Origin: Aureococcus anophagefferens
Lineage: Eukaryota > Sar > Pelagophyceae > Pelagomonadales > Pelagomonadaceae
Assembly (NCBI RefSeq): GCF_000186865.1
Contig: NW_008705565.1
Coordinates: forward strand, 315,927-379,926
Direction: 5' to 3'
DNA: 64,000 nt
In this document: positions 45,492 to 54,551 of the stretch, piece after piece
Layout of the letters: the number at the start of each line of letters is the position of its first letter
How positions within the stretch are numbered: position 1 is the first letter of the stretch
Notes under the pieces: model-generated
Seen by the model: only the letters and a program-made list of their open reading frames with translations
Told to the model about the DNA's origin: nothing
Databases searched by the model: none
Position numbers and translations under genes: made by a program

Positions 45492-45965
45492 ATGCGCTCC
45501 TTCTCGCTCAAGCGGGTCATTAGCATCACTATGCTCGCATGCGCATCGAGCATGAAGCCGATGCCGCACCGAGTGGCTCCGCACCGGCCTCAGAGCTCTC
45601 CCGATGTTGCGCCGAGCTCTCTGGCGCGCAAGCACCTGCTCTCGGCGGGCGTGGCTGCGCCGAGCTCTCTGGCGCGCAAGCACCTGCTCTCGGCGGGCCT
45701 GGCGCTGCTGGCCGCCGCGCCGCTGGCGTCGCGCGCGAAGGACTTTGGGTGCACCGAGGGCGAGGACGACTACTTCTGCCTCGACGGGAAGCTCCGCGCG
45801 CAGAACGGCCTGCCGGCGTACCAGGCGCCGCCGAAGGCCAAGGTCGACGGCGCCGCGGCGAAGGAGCGGCGCCTCGAGGCCATGCGCGCGCAGTACCGCG
45901 GCGCGCGGGCCGGCGCGGCGCCGGCGCCGGCGCCCCCGCCCGGCGCGGCGCCGCCGCCGGCGTAG
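45492..45965 (+). CDS. Small lumen-targeted protein with duplicated presequence segment
   Basis: About 157 residues if started at ATG 45492 (RSFSLKRVISITMLACASS, a good signal peptide); 45456 and later ATGs are possible. The presequence contains APSSLARKHLLSAG twice from a 48-bp tandem DNA duplication, followed by LALLAAAPLASRAKDFG, which looks like a thylakoid-lumen transfer signal with an AxA-type cleavage site. The mature part is short: DFGCTEGEDDYFCLDGKLRAQNGLPAYQAPPKAK, a charged helix (ERRLEAMRAQYRGA) and an Ala/Pro tail. Two Cys could form a disulfide. I do not recognise the family; it may be a small photosystem-associated protein. Confidence 0.6.
   Translation: MRSFSLKRVISITMLACASSMKPMPHRVAPHRPQSSPDVAPSSLARKHLLSAGVAAPSSLARKHLLSAGLALLAAAPLASRAKDFGCTEGEDDYFCLDGKLRAQNGLPAYQAPPKAKVDGAAAKERRLEAMRAQYRGARAGAAPAPAPPPGAAPPPA
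45609..45704 (+). repeat. 48-bp in-frame tandem duplication in a presequence
   Basis: Units 45609-45656 and 45657-45704 are almost identical (start GCGCCGAGCTCTCTGGCGCG; last codons GTGGCT and CTGGCG differ). Each encodes 16 residues. Confidence 0.92.
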
Positions 45966-45990
45966 GCGCCGCGTAACGCCGGCGCGCGCC

Positions 45991-47739
45991 TTAGGACCCG
46001 GGCCCGGGCTCGTCCCAGCCCTTGCGCCAGTAGGCGCCGTGCTGGCCGATGAGGGCGGCGAGGCCCTTGTTCTGGACGAAGACGCGGCGGAGCGCGCCGC
46101 CGGGCCGCGCGTCCGCGGCCTCCGCCGCGCAGGCCGCGAGGCCCGCGAGGTCCGGCGTGCACGTGTAGACGTGGTCCGACGGCAGGGGCCGGAGGGGCGC
46201 GACGATGTGCCGCGCCGCGCGGAACTTGTGGACCGCCGCGCGCGCGCCGCCGAGGTGCCAGTCGTCGATGACGACCGCGCCGCCCGGCGAGAGGCGGTGG
46301 TACGCGCCGTGGAGCGCGTCGAGGACGCCGTCGTAGGCGTCCGCGTCGATGCGCAGGAGGGCCAGGACCGGCGCGCCCTCCGGCGGCGGAACCGGCGCGA
46401 CGTCGGACGTCGAGCCGAGGACCGGCGGCAGCGACTCGTTGAAGAAGCCCTCGACGAAGGTCACGCGGCCGTCGAGGAGGCCGTAGCGGCGGAAGTTGTA
46501 GCGCACGGCGTCGACGCCGGAGACGAAGCGGTCCGTCCAGTCCGCCGTCGGGTCGACCTCCTTGGCGTGCGTCTCGCCCGTGGCCGCGACCTCGATGTCG
46601 AGGCGTGGCGGCGGGATGCCCGCGAACGAGTCCGCGACGACGACGCGCCGGGTCGCCTCGGCTGGGAACGCCGCCGCGAGGAGGCCCCGGAGGAAGATGC
46701 AGGCGCCGCCGCGGAAGACGCCCGCCTCCATGAGGTCCCCGGGCACGCCGTCGTCGAAGAGCCGGCCGACGAGGCGCTCGAGGTGGTCGAGGTCCGCGAC
46801 GCTGAGCGTCGTCTGGTAGCGCCGCCGCGCGCGCTCCGCCTCCTCGCCGTCGGCGCCCGAGCTCAGGCCCGAGACGCCCGCCGCGCGCCACGTGAGGCCG
46901 AAGGGGTGCTCGCACGGCGCGGCGACGGGCGATTCCGCGGACCCGACGCCGCAGCCCGCCGCGGCGTCGTGGAGCCGCGCGTCGCCGAGGATGGCCGCCC
47001 ACTCGCCGAGCTCGAAGTCGGCGTGGAGGTAGTTCGTCAGGCCCCGCTTGAGCCCGTCGAGGTAGAGGCCCGCCGCGTCGCCCTCGAGGCGCGCGGCGCC
47101 CGCGCCCGCGGGCGCCTCGCCGCCGAAGCGGTCGTCGGCGCAGGCGAGCTCCGGCGCGCCGGCGGCGCAGACCTCGCCCTCGAGGCCCACGTCGTAGACG
47201 CTCAGCGCGCCGCCGCCGGCGACGTCCGCCGCGCGGCCCTCGAGCGCCGCGTGCAGCCGCGCGCTGCTCAGGCGCACGACGGTGGCGCTCAGGCCGCTCT
47301 GGTCGCTCGGCAGGGGCCGCGCCGCCAGCGCCCAGTACCAGTTCTTGTAGATGGCGAGGCACGGCGATAAGACGAGCGCGTCCGCGCCCGCGAAGTCGCG
47401 CGCGCCGCCGTAGAAGTCGCTGCTGTTCCACCGCGTCTCGCACCAGGCCGCGAGGCGCGAGAAGGCGATGTCCGCCGCGAGCGTGTCGCCCTCGAGGAGG
47501 TAGGTCAGGGCCGCGTTGTTCCGGAACTCGACGGACTGGACGAGACCCTCGGTCATGGCGAGCTCGCGCAGCTCGCCGTAGCGCCCGGACCGCAGGAGCG
47601 ACGCGCCGGCGTCGCCGTCGACGCCGTCGACGACGATGTCGTCGGGCACGACGAGCGTCGTCGGCAGCATGCGCTCCGGCTCCCGCGCGCCGCACGCGGC
47701 GACGAGGACGACCAGCCAGCGCGGGCGTTGGGCAGCCAT
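45991..47739 (-). CDS. TylF/macrocin O-methyltransferase-like protein
   Basis: 582 residues from ATG 47739 (alternative 47745), with a short signal (AAQRPRWLVVLVAACGA). The N-terminal 280 residues are of unknown type, with several Cys (VLSPCLAIYKNWYWALA, GEVCAAGAPELACADD), possibly a lumenal domain. The C-terminal third is a SAM-dependent methyltransferase of the TylF family: LMEAGVFRGGACIFLRGLLAA, RVVVADSFAGIPPP, RYNFRRYGLLDGRVTFVEGFFNESLP, LLRIDADAYDGVLDALHGAYHRLSPGGAVVIDDWHLGG and KFRAARHIV. TylF methylates macrolide sugars; eukaryotic relatives are largely uncharacterised and a sugar substrate is only possible. The LRIDADAY Asp residues suit metal-dependent catalysis. Confidence 0.82.
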   Translation of the reverse strand: MAAQRPRWLVVLVAACGAREPERMLPTTLVVPDDIVVDGVDGDAGASLLRSGRYGELRELAMTEGLVQSVEFRNNAALTYLLEGDTLAADIAFSRLAAWCETRWNSSDFYGGARDFAGADALVLSPCLAIYKNWYWALAARPLPSDQSGLSATVVRLSSARLHAALEGRAADVAGGGALSVYDVGLEGEVCAAGAPELACADDRFGGEAPAGAGAARLEGDAAGLYLDGLKRGLTNYLHADFELGEWAAILGDARLHDAAAGCGVGSAESPVAAPCEHPFGLTWRAAGVSGLSSGADGEEAERARRRYQTTLSVADLDHLERLVGRLFDDGVPGDLMEAGVFRGGACIFLRGLLAAAFPAEATRRVVVADSFAGIPPPRLDIEVAATGETHAKEVDPTADWTDRFVSGVDAVRYNFRRYGLLDGRVTFVEGFFNESLPPVLGSTSDVAPVPPPEGAPVLALLRIDADAYDGVLDALHGAYHRLSPGGAVVIDDWHLGGARAAVHKFRAARHIVAPLRPLPSDHVYTCTPDLAGLAACAAEAADARPGGALRRVFVQNKGLAALIGQHGAYWRKGWDEPGPGS

Positions 47740-47846
47740 GATCATTGCGCGATTCCTAATTCGGCGGCGCTTGGCGTTCAACACGAATCCTTGAACCTCT
47801 CGCGCGAACGAAGGAACGCCGTCACGGAGTCCGGGAACCCTTACGC

Positions 47847-49679
47847 CTATCGCGCGCAGGTGAAGGCCAGGGGCGTCGACGAGACGCCCCAGACGCTGTG
47901 GACGACGACGCTCGCCGCGCTCTCCGGCGCGTCGAGGTCCACGCGGACCGTCGACGTCCGCCACATGGCCTCCATGGAGAAGGACCCCGTCTGGATCGCG
48001 ACGCCCGCCGCGTCCAGGATGTCGAAGTCGGTCTCGTAGGCGTCGTTCATCTTGACGAGGTCCCAGGCGTCGAAGCGCAGCGCGCCGTCGGCGCAGGACG
48101 CGCGCGACACGAGCGGCTCGTCGAAGAACTTCTCGACGGCGTAGGCCGCCCAGCCGACGACCTCCTCGAGCGTCGGGTCGTTGTTGTAGCGCGTCTCGTT
48201 GCCCGTCGTGCCGTAGACCTTGAGGTCCAGCGCCGACGTGGGCTGGCCGCCGTCCAGGGGCCGCGTGACCTCGACGACGGCCGCCTCCCACGTGATGTCG
48301 TCGGTCATCGTCGTCGGCCAGTAGAGCGACAGCACGTTGCCTACCAAGTGCGACGGGGTCGGAACTCTTTTCAGGCGACATTCGCGCGAAAAAAACACTC
48401 GCGTCGCTCGACGCCGCGCGTTGCCCGTGGGCATCCTATCCGCGTCGCCGTAGACGAAGGCGTAGGGCACCTGGTAGTCCCAGACGACGCGCGCGACCAT
48501 GGCGTCCATGTCGAGGTTCACGACGGCGACGCGGGACCGCAGGTCCGTCGCGTTCCGCGAGTTCGCGAACACGAAGTAGTCGCCCTCGCCAAAGTATTCC
48601 AGGCCGTGGTTCACGTGCCAGAACGAGTAGTTCCGCGCCTCCGTGTCCGCGCGGCTCCCGTCGATGTCGTACATCGCAAAGTCCGTGGCCCGCCCGCCGA
48701 CGCACCACTGCGTCTCGAGCGTCTTCTGGTCCATGAGGAAGAAGGAGCAGACCTCGGGGTCCGCGGCCTTGTTCCCCGTGAGGACGACCGCGTCCTGCTG
48801 CAGGTACTGGATGTGGTTCGGGTAGTTGGGCAGCGCGTAGACGTTGAAGCGCACGAGGTCCATCGCGCCCGTCTTCGTGTCGTAGCGCGCCAGGCCCGTC
48901 GAGTTCTCGTTGAGGTCCTGCAGCGCGTAGAACTTGGACGTGCCCGAGGGGGCGTCGTAGACGAGCGACGACGCGTGCGAGTCGATGAGGAGGTTCGTCG
49001 TCTCGTCGGGCACGACGTAGGGCGCCGTGTCCGTCTTCCACTCCCAGAGGTACGGGTTCCCCGCCTTGATGCGGCCCGAGTTCGACATGAGGAGGAAGGC
49101 GTCCGGGCTATAGTAGCGCATGCCGTCCACCGTGACGCGCAGGAGGTCGTCGATTTCGTCGCCCTGCGAGTCGTAGGGCAGGCTCGACGGCACGATCGTC
49201 GCCGCGCGGATCGTCCCCGTGGGGCTGAACACCACGAGCAGCGACGCCGTCGACGTGTCCAGCGTGTACTGGTTGAAGCACGTCGCGAGCCAGCCGGTGG
49301 CGCCCTCGCCGAGGTCGCCCTCGAGCGCCGCGGCGTCGAAGGTGAAGACCATGCTCGAGGGCAGGTACTGCTCGACGCACGCCTCGTAGTCGTACATCTG
49401 CGTCACGCAGCCCTGGTCGCCCATGTCCGCGAGGGCCTCGCGGACTTTAGGGAACTGGCGCACGAGGTCCATGGCGGTGACCGTGACCGTTCGCTGCTGC
49501 GGTTCGCGTTTCGCCCGGGTCGCCAGCAGCGCCGCGCGGCTCGGCGACGCGCCGCCGGTCCAGGCGGCGACGCCGAACACGGCCAGCAGCCCCAGCGCGT
49601 TCAGCGCCACGACGCGCCCGGGCCCGCGTTCCTTCGTCGTCGGCCGGAGCACGTGGGTCCCATAGCTGGATCGCAGCAT
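47847..49679 (-). CDS. Arylsulfotransferase (ASST)-like membrane-anchored protein
   Basis: Two exons on the minus strand, 49679-48425 and 48340-47847, 582 residues. A basic N-terminus and one signal anchor (RVVALNALGLLAVFGVAAW) precede a large lumenal beta-rich domain. Blade-like units include AYTLDTS-type strands, TNLLIDSHASSLVYDAPSGTS, NHIQYLQQDAVVLTGNKAADP, RNYSFWHVNHGLEYFGEGDYFVFANS and VVNLDMDAMVARVVWDYQVP, resembling the six-bladed propeller of ASST-type proteins. After splicing the junction reads DADRMPTGNVLSLYWPT, a typical ASST strand. Catalytic His could be that of WHVNHG; this is not certain. Pairs head to head with the MYND gene (102 bases between starts). Confidence 0.7.
   Translation of the reverse strand: MLRSSYGTHVLRPTTKERGPGRVVALNALGLLAVFGVAAWTGGASPSRAALLATRAKREPQQRTVTVTAMDLVRQFPKVREALADMGDQGCVTQMYDYEACVEQYLPSSMVFTFDAAALEGDLGEGATGWLATCFNQYTLDTSTASLLVVFSPTGTIRAATIVPSSLPYDSQGDEIDDLLRVTVDGMRYYSPDAFLLMSNSGRIKAGNPYLWEWKTDTAPYVVPDETTNLLIDSHASSLVYDAPSGTSKFYALQDLNENSTGLARYDTKTGAMDLVRFNVYALPNYPNHIQYLQQDAVVLTGNKAADPEVCSFFLMDQKTLETQWCVGGRATDFAMYDIDGSRADTEARNYSFWHVNHGLEYFGEGDYFVFANSRNATDLRSRVAVVNLDMDAMVARVVWDYQVPYAFVYGDADRMPTGNARRRATRVFFSRECRLKRVPTPSHLVGNVLSLYWPTTMTDDITWEAAVVEVTRPLDGGQPTSALDLKVYGTTGNETRYNNDPTLEEVVGWAAYAVEKFFDEPLVSRASCADGALRFDAWDLVKMNDAYETDFDILDAAGVAIQTGSFSMEAMWRTSTVRVDLDAPESAASVVVHSVWGVSSTPLAFTCAR
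48341..48424 (-). mobile_element. Short introner (84-bp GC-AG intron) in the ASST-like gene
   Basis: On the minus strand the intron starts GCAACGCG and is followed by GCAACGTG, an 8-bp target duplication with one mismatch. The insert starts CGGCGTC and ends TTGGTAG, as in the VOC gene. It is a multiple of three and free of stops, so gene finders would read through it; splicing gives the smooth join MPTG|NVLSLYW. Confidence 0.8.
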
Positions 49680-49781
49680 GGTGGGCGCCGCTTGGGGGAG
49701 GCTGCCCATCGCACGCTGACAGAGAATATCCGAACTTCTCAAGGTTGATGTCGAAGTTTGAGAGAAGCTGCCCCCAGGACG
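49680..49781. promoter_or_regulatory. Short bidirectional upstream region (ASST-like / MYND)
   Basis: Only 102 bases separate the two start codons, so both promoters and 5' UTRs must lie here or overlap the genes. No specific element recognised. Confidence 0.4.
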
Positions 49782-51164
49782 ATGGGCCAGCGGAAGAAGC
49801 AAGGTGCTGCGGGGGGAGGGAGCACGCCGCCCCCGGGCGGTGCTGCGGCGCCAGGGCCGGCGGGCGGCGCGTCGCGGGCCAACGGCGGTGCGCTCTCTGA
49901 AGGGTCGGCATCTGAAGGATCGCCATTCGACGGGCTGTCCGAGGTGCAGCAGAAAGCATTTGTCTGGATGGTCAATTTTTTGGGCCCGCTCGAGGGCCGC
50001 GCCCGAGAGCTGCGAGACAGGACTCGCGGCAAGTCGGAGCTGATGGTCTTGGACCTGCGCGTGCGTCGCGGCGCGGACCCGCCGCCGGACGCGCGCGTCC
50101 TCGCGGAGGCGCGGCTGTTCTCGCGCGGCCGGCCGAGGAGCATTGTCTCGCACATGGATGACATCGGCTATCCCGTTTCCTACGGCGAGCCGCAGGTCGC
50201 TCTCATCCTGTCCAAATGCGAAGTCCTGCGCGAGGCGGACACGATGCTCATCTGCTGCGTGGGGGACTCGGTCCCGCCGGGAGGCGGGCCACTGCCGCCC
50301 AACTTCAGCCACTCCTTCCTGAGCACGTGCTTCGACCAGCTCCGGGAGATCCGCAGCGCGTTGGCGAAGCCCGCGAGGCCCAAGGAGCGACCGGAGCCGG
50401 AAGCGGTCTGGAGGACGCGGGACGCCCGCCTCGCGTGCGGAAATTGCGGGACTCACGAGGGGAAGATGCTGTCCTGCGCCGGTTGCGGGCAAGTGCGTTA
50501 TTGCGGGCGCTTGTGCCAGAAACAGGCCTGGTCGCAGCACAAGGAGGAGTGTAGAAAATACCAGAAGGTCGCGGCCGACGTCGACGCCATGGGCCAAAAG
50601 ATGTCGGAGAGCGCGTCGCTCCGAGTGCACACGAATGGCAAGGAGGTGGTCAAGCACCTCTCGGGAGCGGGACTCGACGCGATGATCACCCCCGAGGATG
50701 CCGCCGCCTTCCAGGTGAAAGTCGAGCAGTTCGCGAACGTCATGGTTCGGGAAGGATACCTGTCGAAGCTCGTCTGGGGGATGAGGTGCAACAAATTTAG
50801 CACCGCGGGGGGCCTATCTGCCGACGTCGTCCGGCGCAAGGGCCTCGACGGGACCCGGAAAATCCTCTGCATGATCAAAAACGCGGCTTTCGAGGACTGG
50901 CTCGCGCGGCACATGAAAAGCCTCGAGCTCGTCGGCCGCGCCTGTTCCGAGCTCGCGATGACGCTCTTGGATGAGGACGACGTCCGCCTCTGCAAAGGCA
51001 AGGGGATGACGGGCGTCGACGTCTTGAGCAGGCAGCTGCGCAATCCCGACTTCGACCCGAAAGAGGGCTTCCTCTGCATGTTCATCGACCCCTCCTACGG
51101 GCCGTACGCGGACGCGACCCTCATCGTCCGGTGGGACCTCCGCTTCGAGTGCGAGGCTCCGTAG
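49782..51164 (+). CDS. MYND zinc-finger protein
   Basis: 460 residues from ATG 49782. A Gly/Pro/Ala-rich start is followed by a region of unknown type (LSEVQQKAFVWMVNFLGPLEGRARELRD, VSHMDDIGYPVSYGEPQVALILSKCEVL). The MYND finger is at about residues 222-262: CGNCGTHEGKMLSCAGCGQVRYCGRLCQKQAWSQHKEEC, with all zinc ligands. The C-terminal 190 residues (SLRVHTNGKEVVKHLSGAGLDAMI ... FDPKEGFLCMFIDPSYGPYADATLIVRWDL) have no recognised family. MYND fingers mediate protein contacts. GC content and codon use are lower than in neighbours (several AAA, AAT, TTT codons), hinting at a different history, such as expansion of a lineage-specific family. Confidence 0.8.
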   Translation: MGQRKKQGAAGGGSTPPPGGAAAPGPAGGASRANGGALSEGSASEGSPFDGLSEVQQKAFVWMVNFLGPLEGRARELRDRTRGKSELMVLDLRVRRGADPPPDARVLAEARLFSRGRPRSIVSHMDDIGYPVSYGEPQVALILSKCEVLREADTMLICCVGDSVPPGGGPLPPNFSHSFLSTCFDQLREIRSALAKPARPKERPEPEAVWRTRDARLACGNCGTHEGKMLSCAGCGQVRYCGRLCQKQAWSQHKEECRKYQKVAADVDAMGQKMSESASLRVHTNGKEVVKHLSGAGLDAMITPEDAAAFQVKVEQFANVMVREGYLSKLVWGMRCNKFSTAGGLSADVVRRKGLDGTRKILCMIKNAAFEDWLARHMKSLELVGRACSELAMTLLDEDDVRLCKGKGMTGVDVLSRQLRNPDFDPKEGFLCMFIDPSYGPYADATLIVRWDLRFECEAP

Positions 51165-51197
51165 AATCGAACGAAAACTTAGCGCGGGGGCGCGGCG

Positions 51198-54100
51198 CTA
51201 CGCGTCGTCGGGCGGCATGCTCGCGTACGCGTCGAAGAACTCGGCGTCGTCGCTGTCCTGGGAGATGGCTCGCGGAAGCCGGCTCGGGTCCATGCCGAGG
51301 ACGGCGCGGAGGACGTCGTCGTCGGCCGGGGGCGGCGCGTCGGACGCCGCGCGCGTCTTCTCGAGCGTCGCCCGGAGCCTGCCGAGGAGCCGCTGGACCT
51401 CCGCGGACGTCTGGGGCTCGTCGCGGGGCCGGGGCTCCGGCGCGCGCGCGCGCCGCTGCTGCTTCGCGGCGAGGTACTCCTTGAGGCTGACCTGCTTCGC
51501 CGGCGGAGGCCGCGCGGGCCCGCGGTCGTTCTCGTCCGCGGCGGCCGCGGCCGCGCGGCGCGGCGGCGGCGGCGGCGGCGCGTCGCCGCCCGCGTCCGCG
51601 GGGTCCGCGGCGGCGGCGCGCGGCGGCGGCGGCGCGTCGCCGGCGCCCGCGGGCGCGCGCGGCGGCGACGGCGCGGGCACGGGCCCCGCGAGGACCTCGA
51701 CGACGGATTCGCCGCCGTCGCCGTCGCGCGCGCGGCGGTCCGCGGCGATGCGCGCGCGCATCTGCTTCCGCGACGCCTCGCGCGCGGCCGCGCGCGCCTC
51801 GGCGAGCGTCGGCTCGGCCGGGGGCCGCGGCGCCGCGGCCGCGCGCGCGGCCTCGGCGTCCGCGGCCTCGGCGCGCGCGCGGAGCCGCGCGGCGGCCGCC
51901 GCGGGGCCGGCCTTGGGGTCCGAGCCCCGGCGGCCGTTCCCCGGCGGCGACCGGCGCCGCGGCGCCCGCGGCGCCGCGCCCGCGGCCGCGGCCGCGTCCG
52001 CGGCGGCCGCGTCGCGCGCGAGCGCCTCGGCCCGCGCGCGGAGCCGCGCGGCCGCGGCGCCCGCGCGGGCCGCGGGCGACACGGCGACGGGCTTTTCCGC
52101 CGGCTCCGGCGACGCGGGGAAGGGCAGCGCGCAGCGGTAGACCGCGGGCGCCGCCGCGGCCTCCGCGGCGGCCGCCGCGGCCTCGGCGTCGAGGTCGGCG
52201 TCGAGGTCGACGGCGTCGCCAACGTCGTCGGGCGGCGGCCGGCGCATGCCACCGAGCTGCTCCTTGAGCTGGCCCATCTGCGCCTCGAGGTTCCCGAGCC
52301 AGGCCGGGCCCGCGACGGGCGGCGACGGCGCGCGCCGGTCGGCCGCGCGCGGCGCGGGCGCGGGCGGCGTCGCGGCGCGGCGCTCCGGCGACGGGTCCCG
52401 CGCGGCCGCGGGCGCCGGCGCCGCGTCGGCCGCGGGTGCCGCGTCGGCCGCGGCGTCGGCCGCGGGCGCCGCGTCGGCCGCGTCGCCGCCCCGCGCCGCG
52501 GCGCGCGCGCGGACGGCGTCGCGGACGCGGCGGCCCGCGACGTCGTCGCGGCGGTCGCGGTCGCCGGCGGCCGGCGGCGGCGGCGGCGGCGGCGAGCCGC
52601 GGGGCGGCGCGCCGTCGACGCCGTCGGGCATCTCCCACTGGCTGTGGCCCGTGATCTCGTTGACGTAGAACCACTTGTCGCTCGCCGGGTCCCGCTTGAG
52701 CCACCAGCCGCCGCCGAGCGCGCGGTACTCGGCGCGCTCGTCGCCGTCGCCCGCGGCGCCGTCGTCGCTCGAGTCGTCGTCGTCGTCGCTCGACGAGTCG
52801 TCGCCGCCGCCGCCCGCGGGCACCGCGCCGTCCGACGACGACGACGACGCCGTCGACGGGGCCTCGGCCGCGGCGTCGCCCGCGGGCGGCCGCGGCGCCG
52901 CGGCGCCGGGCCGCGGCGACGGCCGCCGCTCCGGCGCCCGGGCCGGCGACTCCTCGGCGCCGGCGTCCTCGTCGAGCGTCGCCAGGGGCGCGCGCGGCGC
53001 GCGGAGCGCCGCGGCGCCGTCGCCGTCCGCGGGCTCGCGCGCGCGGTCCGCCTCGCGGCGGACCTCGCGGATCGCGCGCGCCTTCGCCGCGCGCTCCAGC
53101 GCGCTGCGCTCCGCGGCCCGGGCGCGCGCGAGGAAGCGCGGCGGCGCGCGCTTCGGCGCCGCGCGCGGTTGCGCCGCGGGCACGGGCGGCTTCCGCGGCG
53201 GCGGCCGCGGCGGCGCGGCGTCGTCGGCCGCCGCGCGCGCGAACTTGCGGTCGAGGCGCGCGCGCGCGTCCGGCAGGTTGCTGTCGCGGGACCGCTGGCG
53301 CTCGAGGGGCACGGGCGGCCGCGCGGGCGCGCCCGGCGCGACGCGCGCGCGGTCCGGCGGCGCCGCGGCGGCCCGGTCGCGGCGCCGGGGCTCCGCGTCG
53401 TCGCGCGCGCGGCCCCGGAGCAGGCCCCGGAGCTCCGCGGCGTCCGGCGGCCGGTCCTCGTCGCGCGGCGGCGGCGGCGGCGGCTCGTCGGGCCGCGCGC
53501 CGTCGCCCGCGGCGGCGCCGCGGACGCGCCGCGCGGCCGCGGCGACGACGGGCCGCGCGAGCACGTCGACGATGTCCGGCCGGTCCCGGGGCCGCTTCGC
53601 CAGGAGCTCCGTCTGCAGGCGCCGCAGCTCCGGGGAGAAGGACCCGCCGAGCTTCGGGTACGCCGGGCTGTTGTTCGCCGCGCCGTACATCACTAAACGC
53701 ACGAGCGCGGGCATGGACCGCGCCTCGAAGGCGCGCTTCAGCGCCACGAGCTCGAAGAGCACGCAGCCCACGGACCAGACGTCGGCCTTGTAGTCGTAGG
53801 GCTTCTCGTCGAGGAGCTCCGGCGCCATGTAGCACGGCGTGCCGACGGCCGTCGCCGCGAGGTCGCCCGTCGCGTCGAGGACCCGCGAGATGCCAAAGTC
53901 CCCGAGCTTGACGACGTCGCGCCCGCCGCCGTCGCGCGTCACGAAGGCGTTGGACGTCTTCACGTCGCGGTGGACGACGCGGTGCGCGTGCACGTGCTCG
54001 AGCGCCATGCACAGCTGCGCGAAGACCCGGAGCGCCGACGACTCCGACGGCCGCTGCCTCGCGCGGCGCCGCACGGCGACCCACTTCTCCAGGTCGCCGC

Positions 54101-54368
54101 ACTCGCAGTACTCCATGACGATGCAGAGCTCGCGGCCGCCGCTCGAGTTCCGCCGCAGGAACGACTCGAGGTGGCTCACGATGTGCGGGTGCCGCAGCGT
54201 CGCGAGCAGCTTCGCCTCCTGGCGCACGAGCTTCGCCTCGCCGCGGCTCAGCCGCGCGAGGGCGATGGTCTTGACGACGCAGACGAGGCCGTCCTTCTTC
54301 CGCTTCGCGACGATGGCGCTCCCGTAGGACCCCTTGCCCACGACCTTCTTGCAGTCGTACTTCTCCAT
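51198..54368 (-). CDS. NEK-family protein kinase with WW domain
   Basis: 1,056 residues from ATG 54368. The kinase domain occupies residues 1-260: YDCKKVVGKGSYGSAIVAKR (glycine loop), VVKTI (ATP-binding Lys), MEYCECGDLEKWV (NEK-like hinge), HRDVKTSNAFV, KLGDFGISRVLD, GTPCYMAPELL and DVWSVGCVLFELVALK. EYCECGDL and the DFGISRVL context are typical of NEKs. The rest is very rich in Ala, Pro and Arg. At about residues 551-580 a WW domain is visible (GGWWLKRDPASDKWFYVNEITGHSQWEMP). NEKs control centrosome, cilia and cell cycle. The low-complexity tail makes long false open frames on both strands. Confidence 0.88.
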   Translation of the reverse strand: MEKYDCKKVVGKGSYGSAIVAKRKKDGLVCVVKTIALARLSRGEAKLVRQEAKLLATLRHPHIVSHLESFLRRNSSGGRELCIVMEYCECGDLEKWVAVRRRARQRPSESSALRVFAQLCMALEHVHAHRVVHRDVKTSNAFVTRDGGGRDVVKLGDFGISRVLDATGDLAATAVGTPCYMAPELLDEKPYDYKADVWSVGCVLFELVALKRAFEARSMPALVRLVMYGAANNSPAYPKLGGSFSPELRRLQTELLAKRPRDRPDIVDVLARPVVAAAARRVRGAAAGDGARPDEPPPPPPRDEDRPPDAAELRGLLRGRARDDAEPRRRDRAAAAPPDRARVAPGAPARPPVPLERQRSRDSNLPDARARLDRKFARAAADDAAPPRPPPRKPPVPAAQPRAAPKRAPPRFLARARAAERSALERAAKARAIREVRREADRAREPADGDGAAALRAPRAPLATLDEDAGAEESPARAPERRPSPRPGAAAPRPPAGDAAAEAPSTASSSSSDGAVPAGGGGDDSSSDDDDDSSDDGAAGDGDERAEYRALGGGWWLKRDPASDKWFYVNEITGHSQWEMPDGVDGAPPRGSPPPPPPPAAGDRDRRDDVAGRRVRDAVRARAAARGGDAADAAPAADAAADAAPAADAAPAPAAARDPSPERRAATPPAPAPRAADRRAPSPPVAGPAWLGNLEAQMGQLKEQLGGMRRPPPDDVGDAVDLDADLDAEAAAAAAEAAAAPAVYRCALPFPASPEPAEKPVAVSPAARAGAAAARLRARAEALARDAAAADAAAAAGAAPRAPRRRSPPGNGRRGSDPKAGPAAAAARLRARAEAADAEAARAAAAPRPPAEPTLAEARAAAREASRKQMRARIAADRRARDGDGGESVVEVLAGPVPAPSPPRAPAGAGDAPPPPRAAAADPADAGGDAPPPPPPRRAAAAAADENDRGPARPPPAKQVSLKEYLAAKQQRRARAPEPRPRDEPQTSAEVQRLLGRLRATLEKTRAASDAPPPADDDVLRAVLGMDPSRLPRAISQDSDDAEFFDAYASMPPDDA

Positions 54369-54551
54369 GGTGGTGTGTGTTGCGGGGGTAGCGTGTGCGT
54401 GTGCGGCAGGTGTGGCGCCGTCGCGCGGGTTCAACGGCGCGCGCGGGCAGCGCCGCGCCCCCGGAGACGCGCTCAGGAGGCGCGACCGAGTTGGTTTTTA
54501 GCAGCACCCATCCCGTCAACCGCGGATTTTTACGAATCGCCACAAGGCGCG

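Noticed and set aside
51121..54543. 1,140-codon alternative frame opposite or beside the NEK gene
   Set aside because: Almost pure Arg, Ala, Gly and Pro, with no domain; it arises from the low-complexity tail of the NEK protein.
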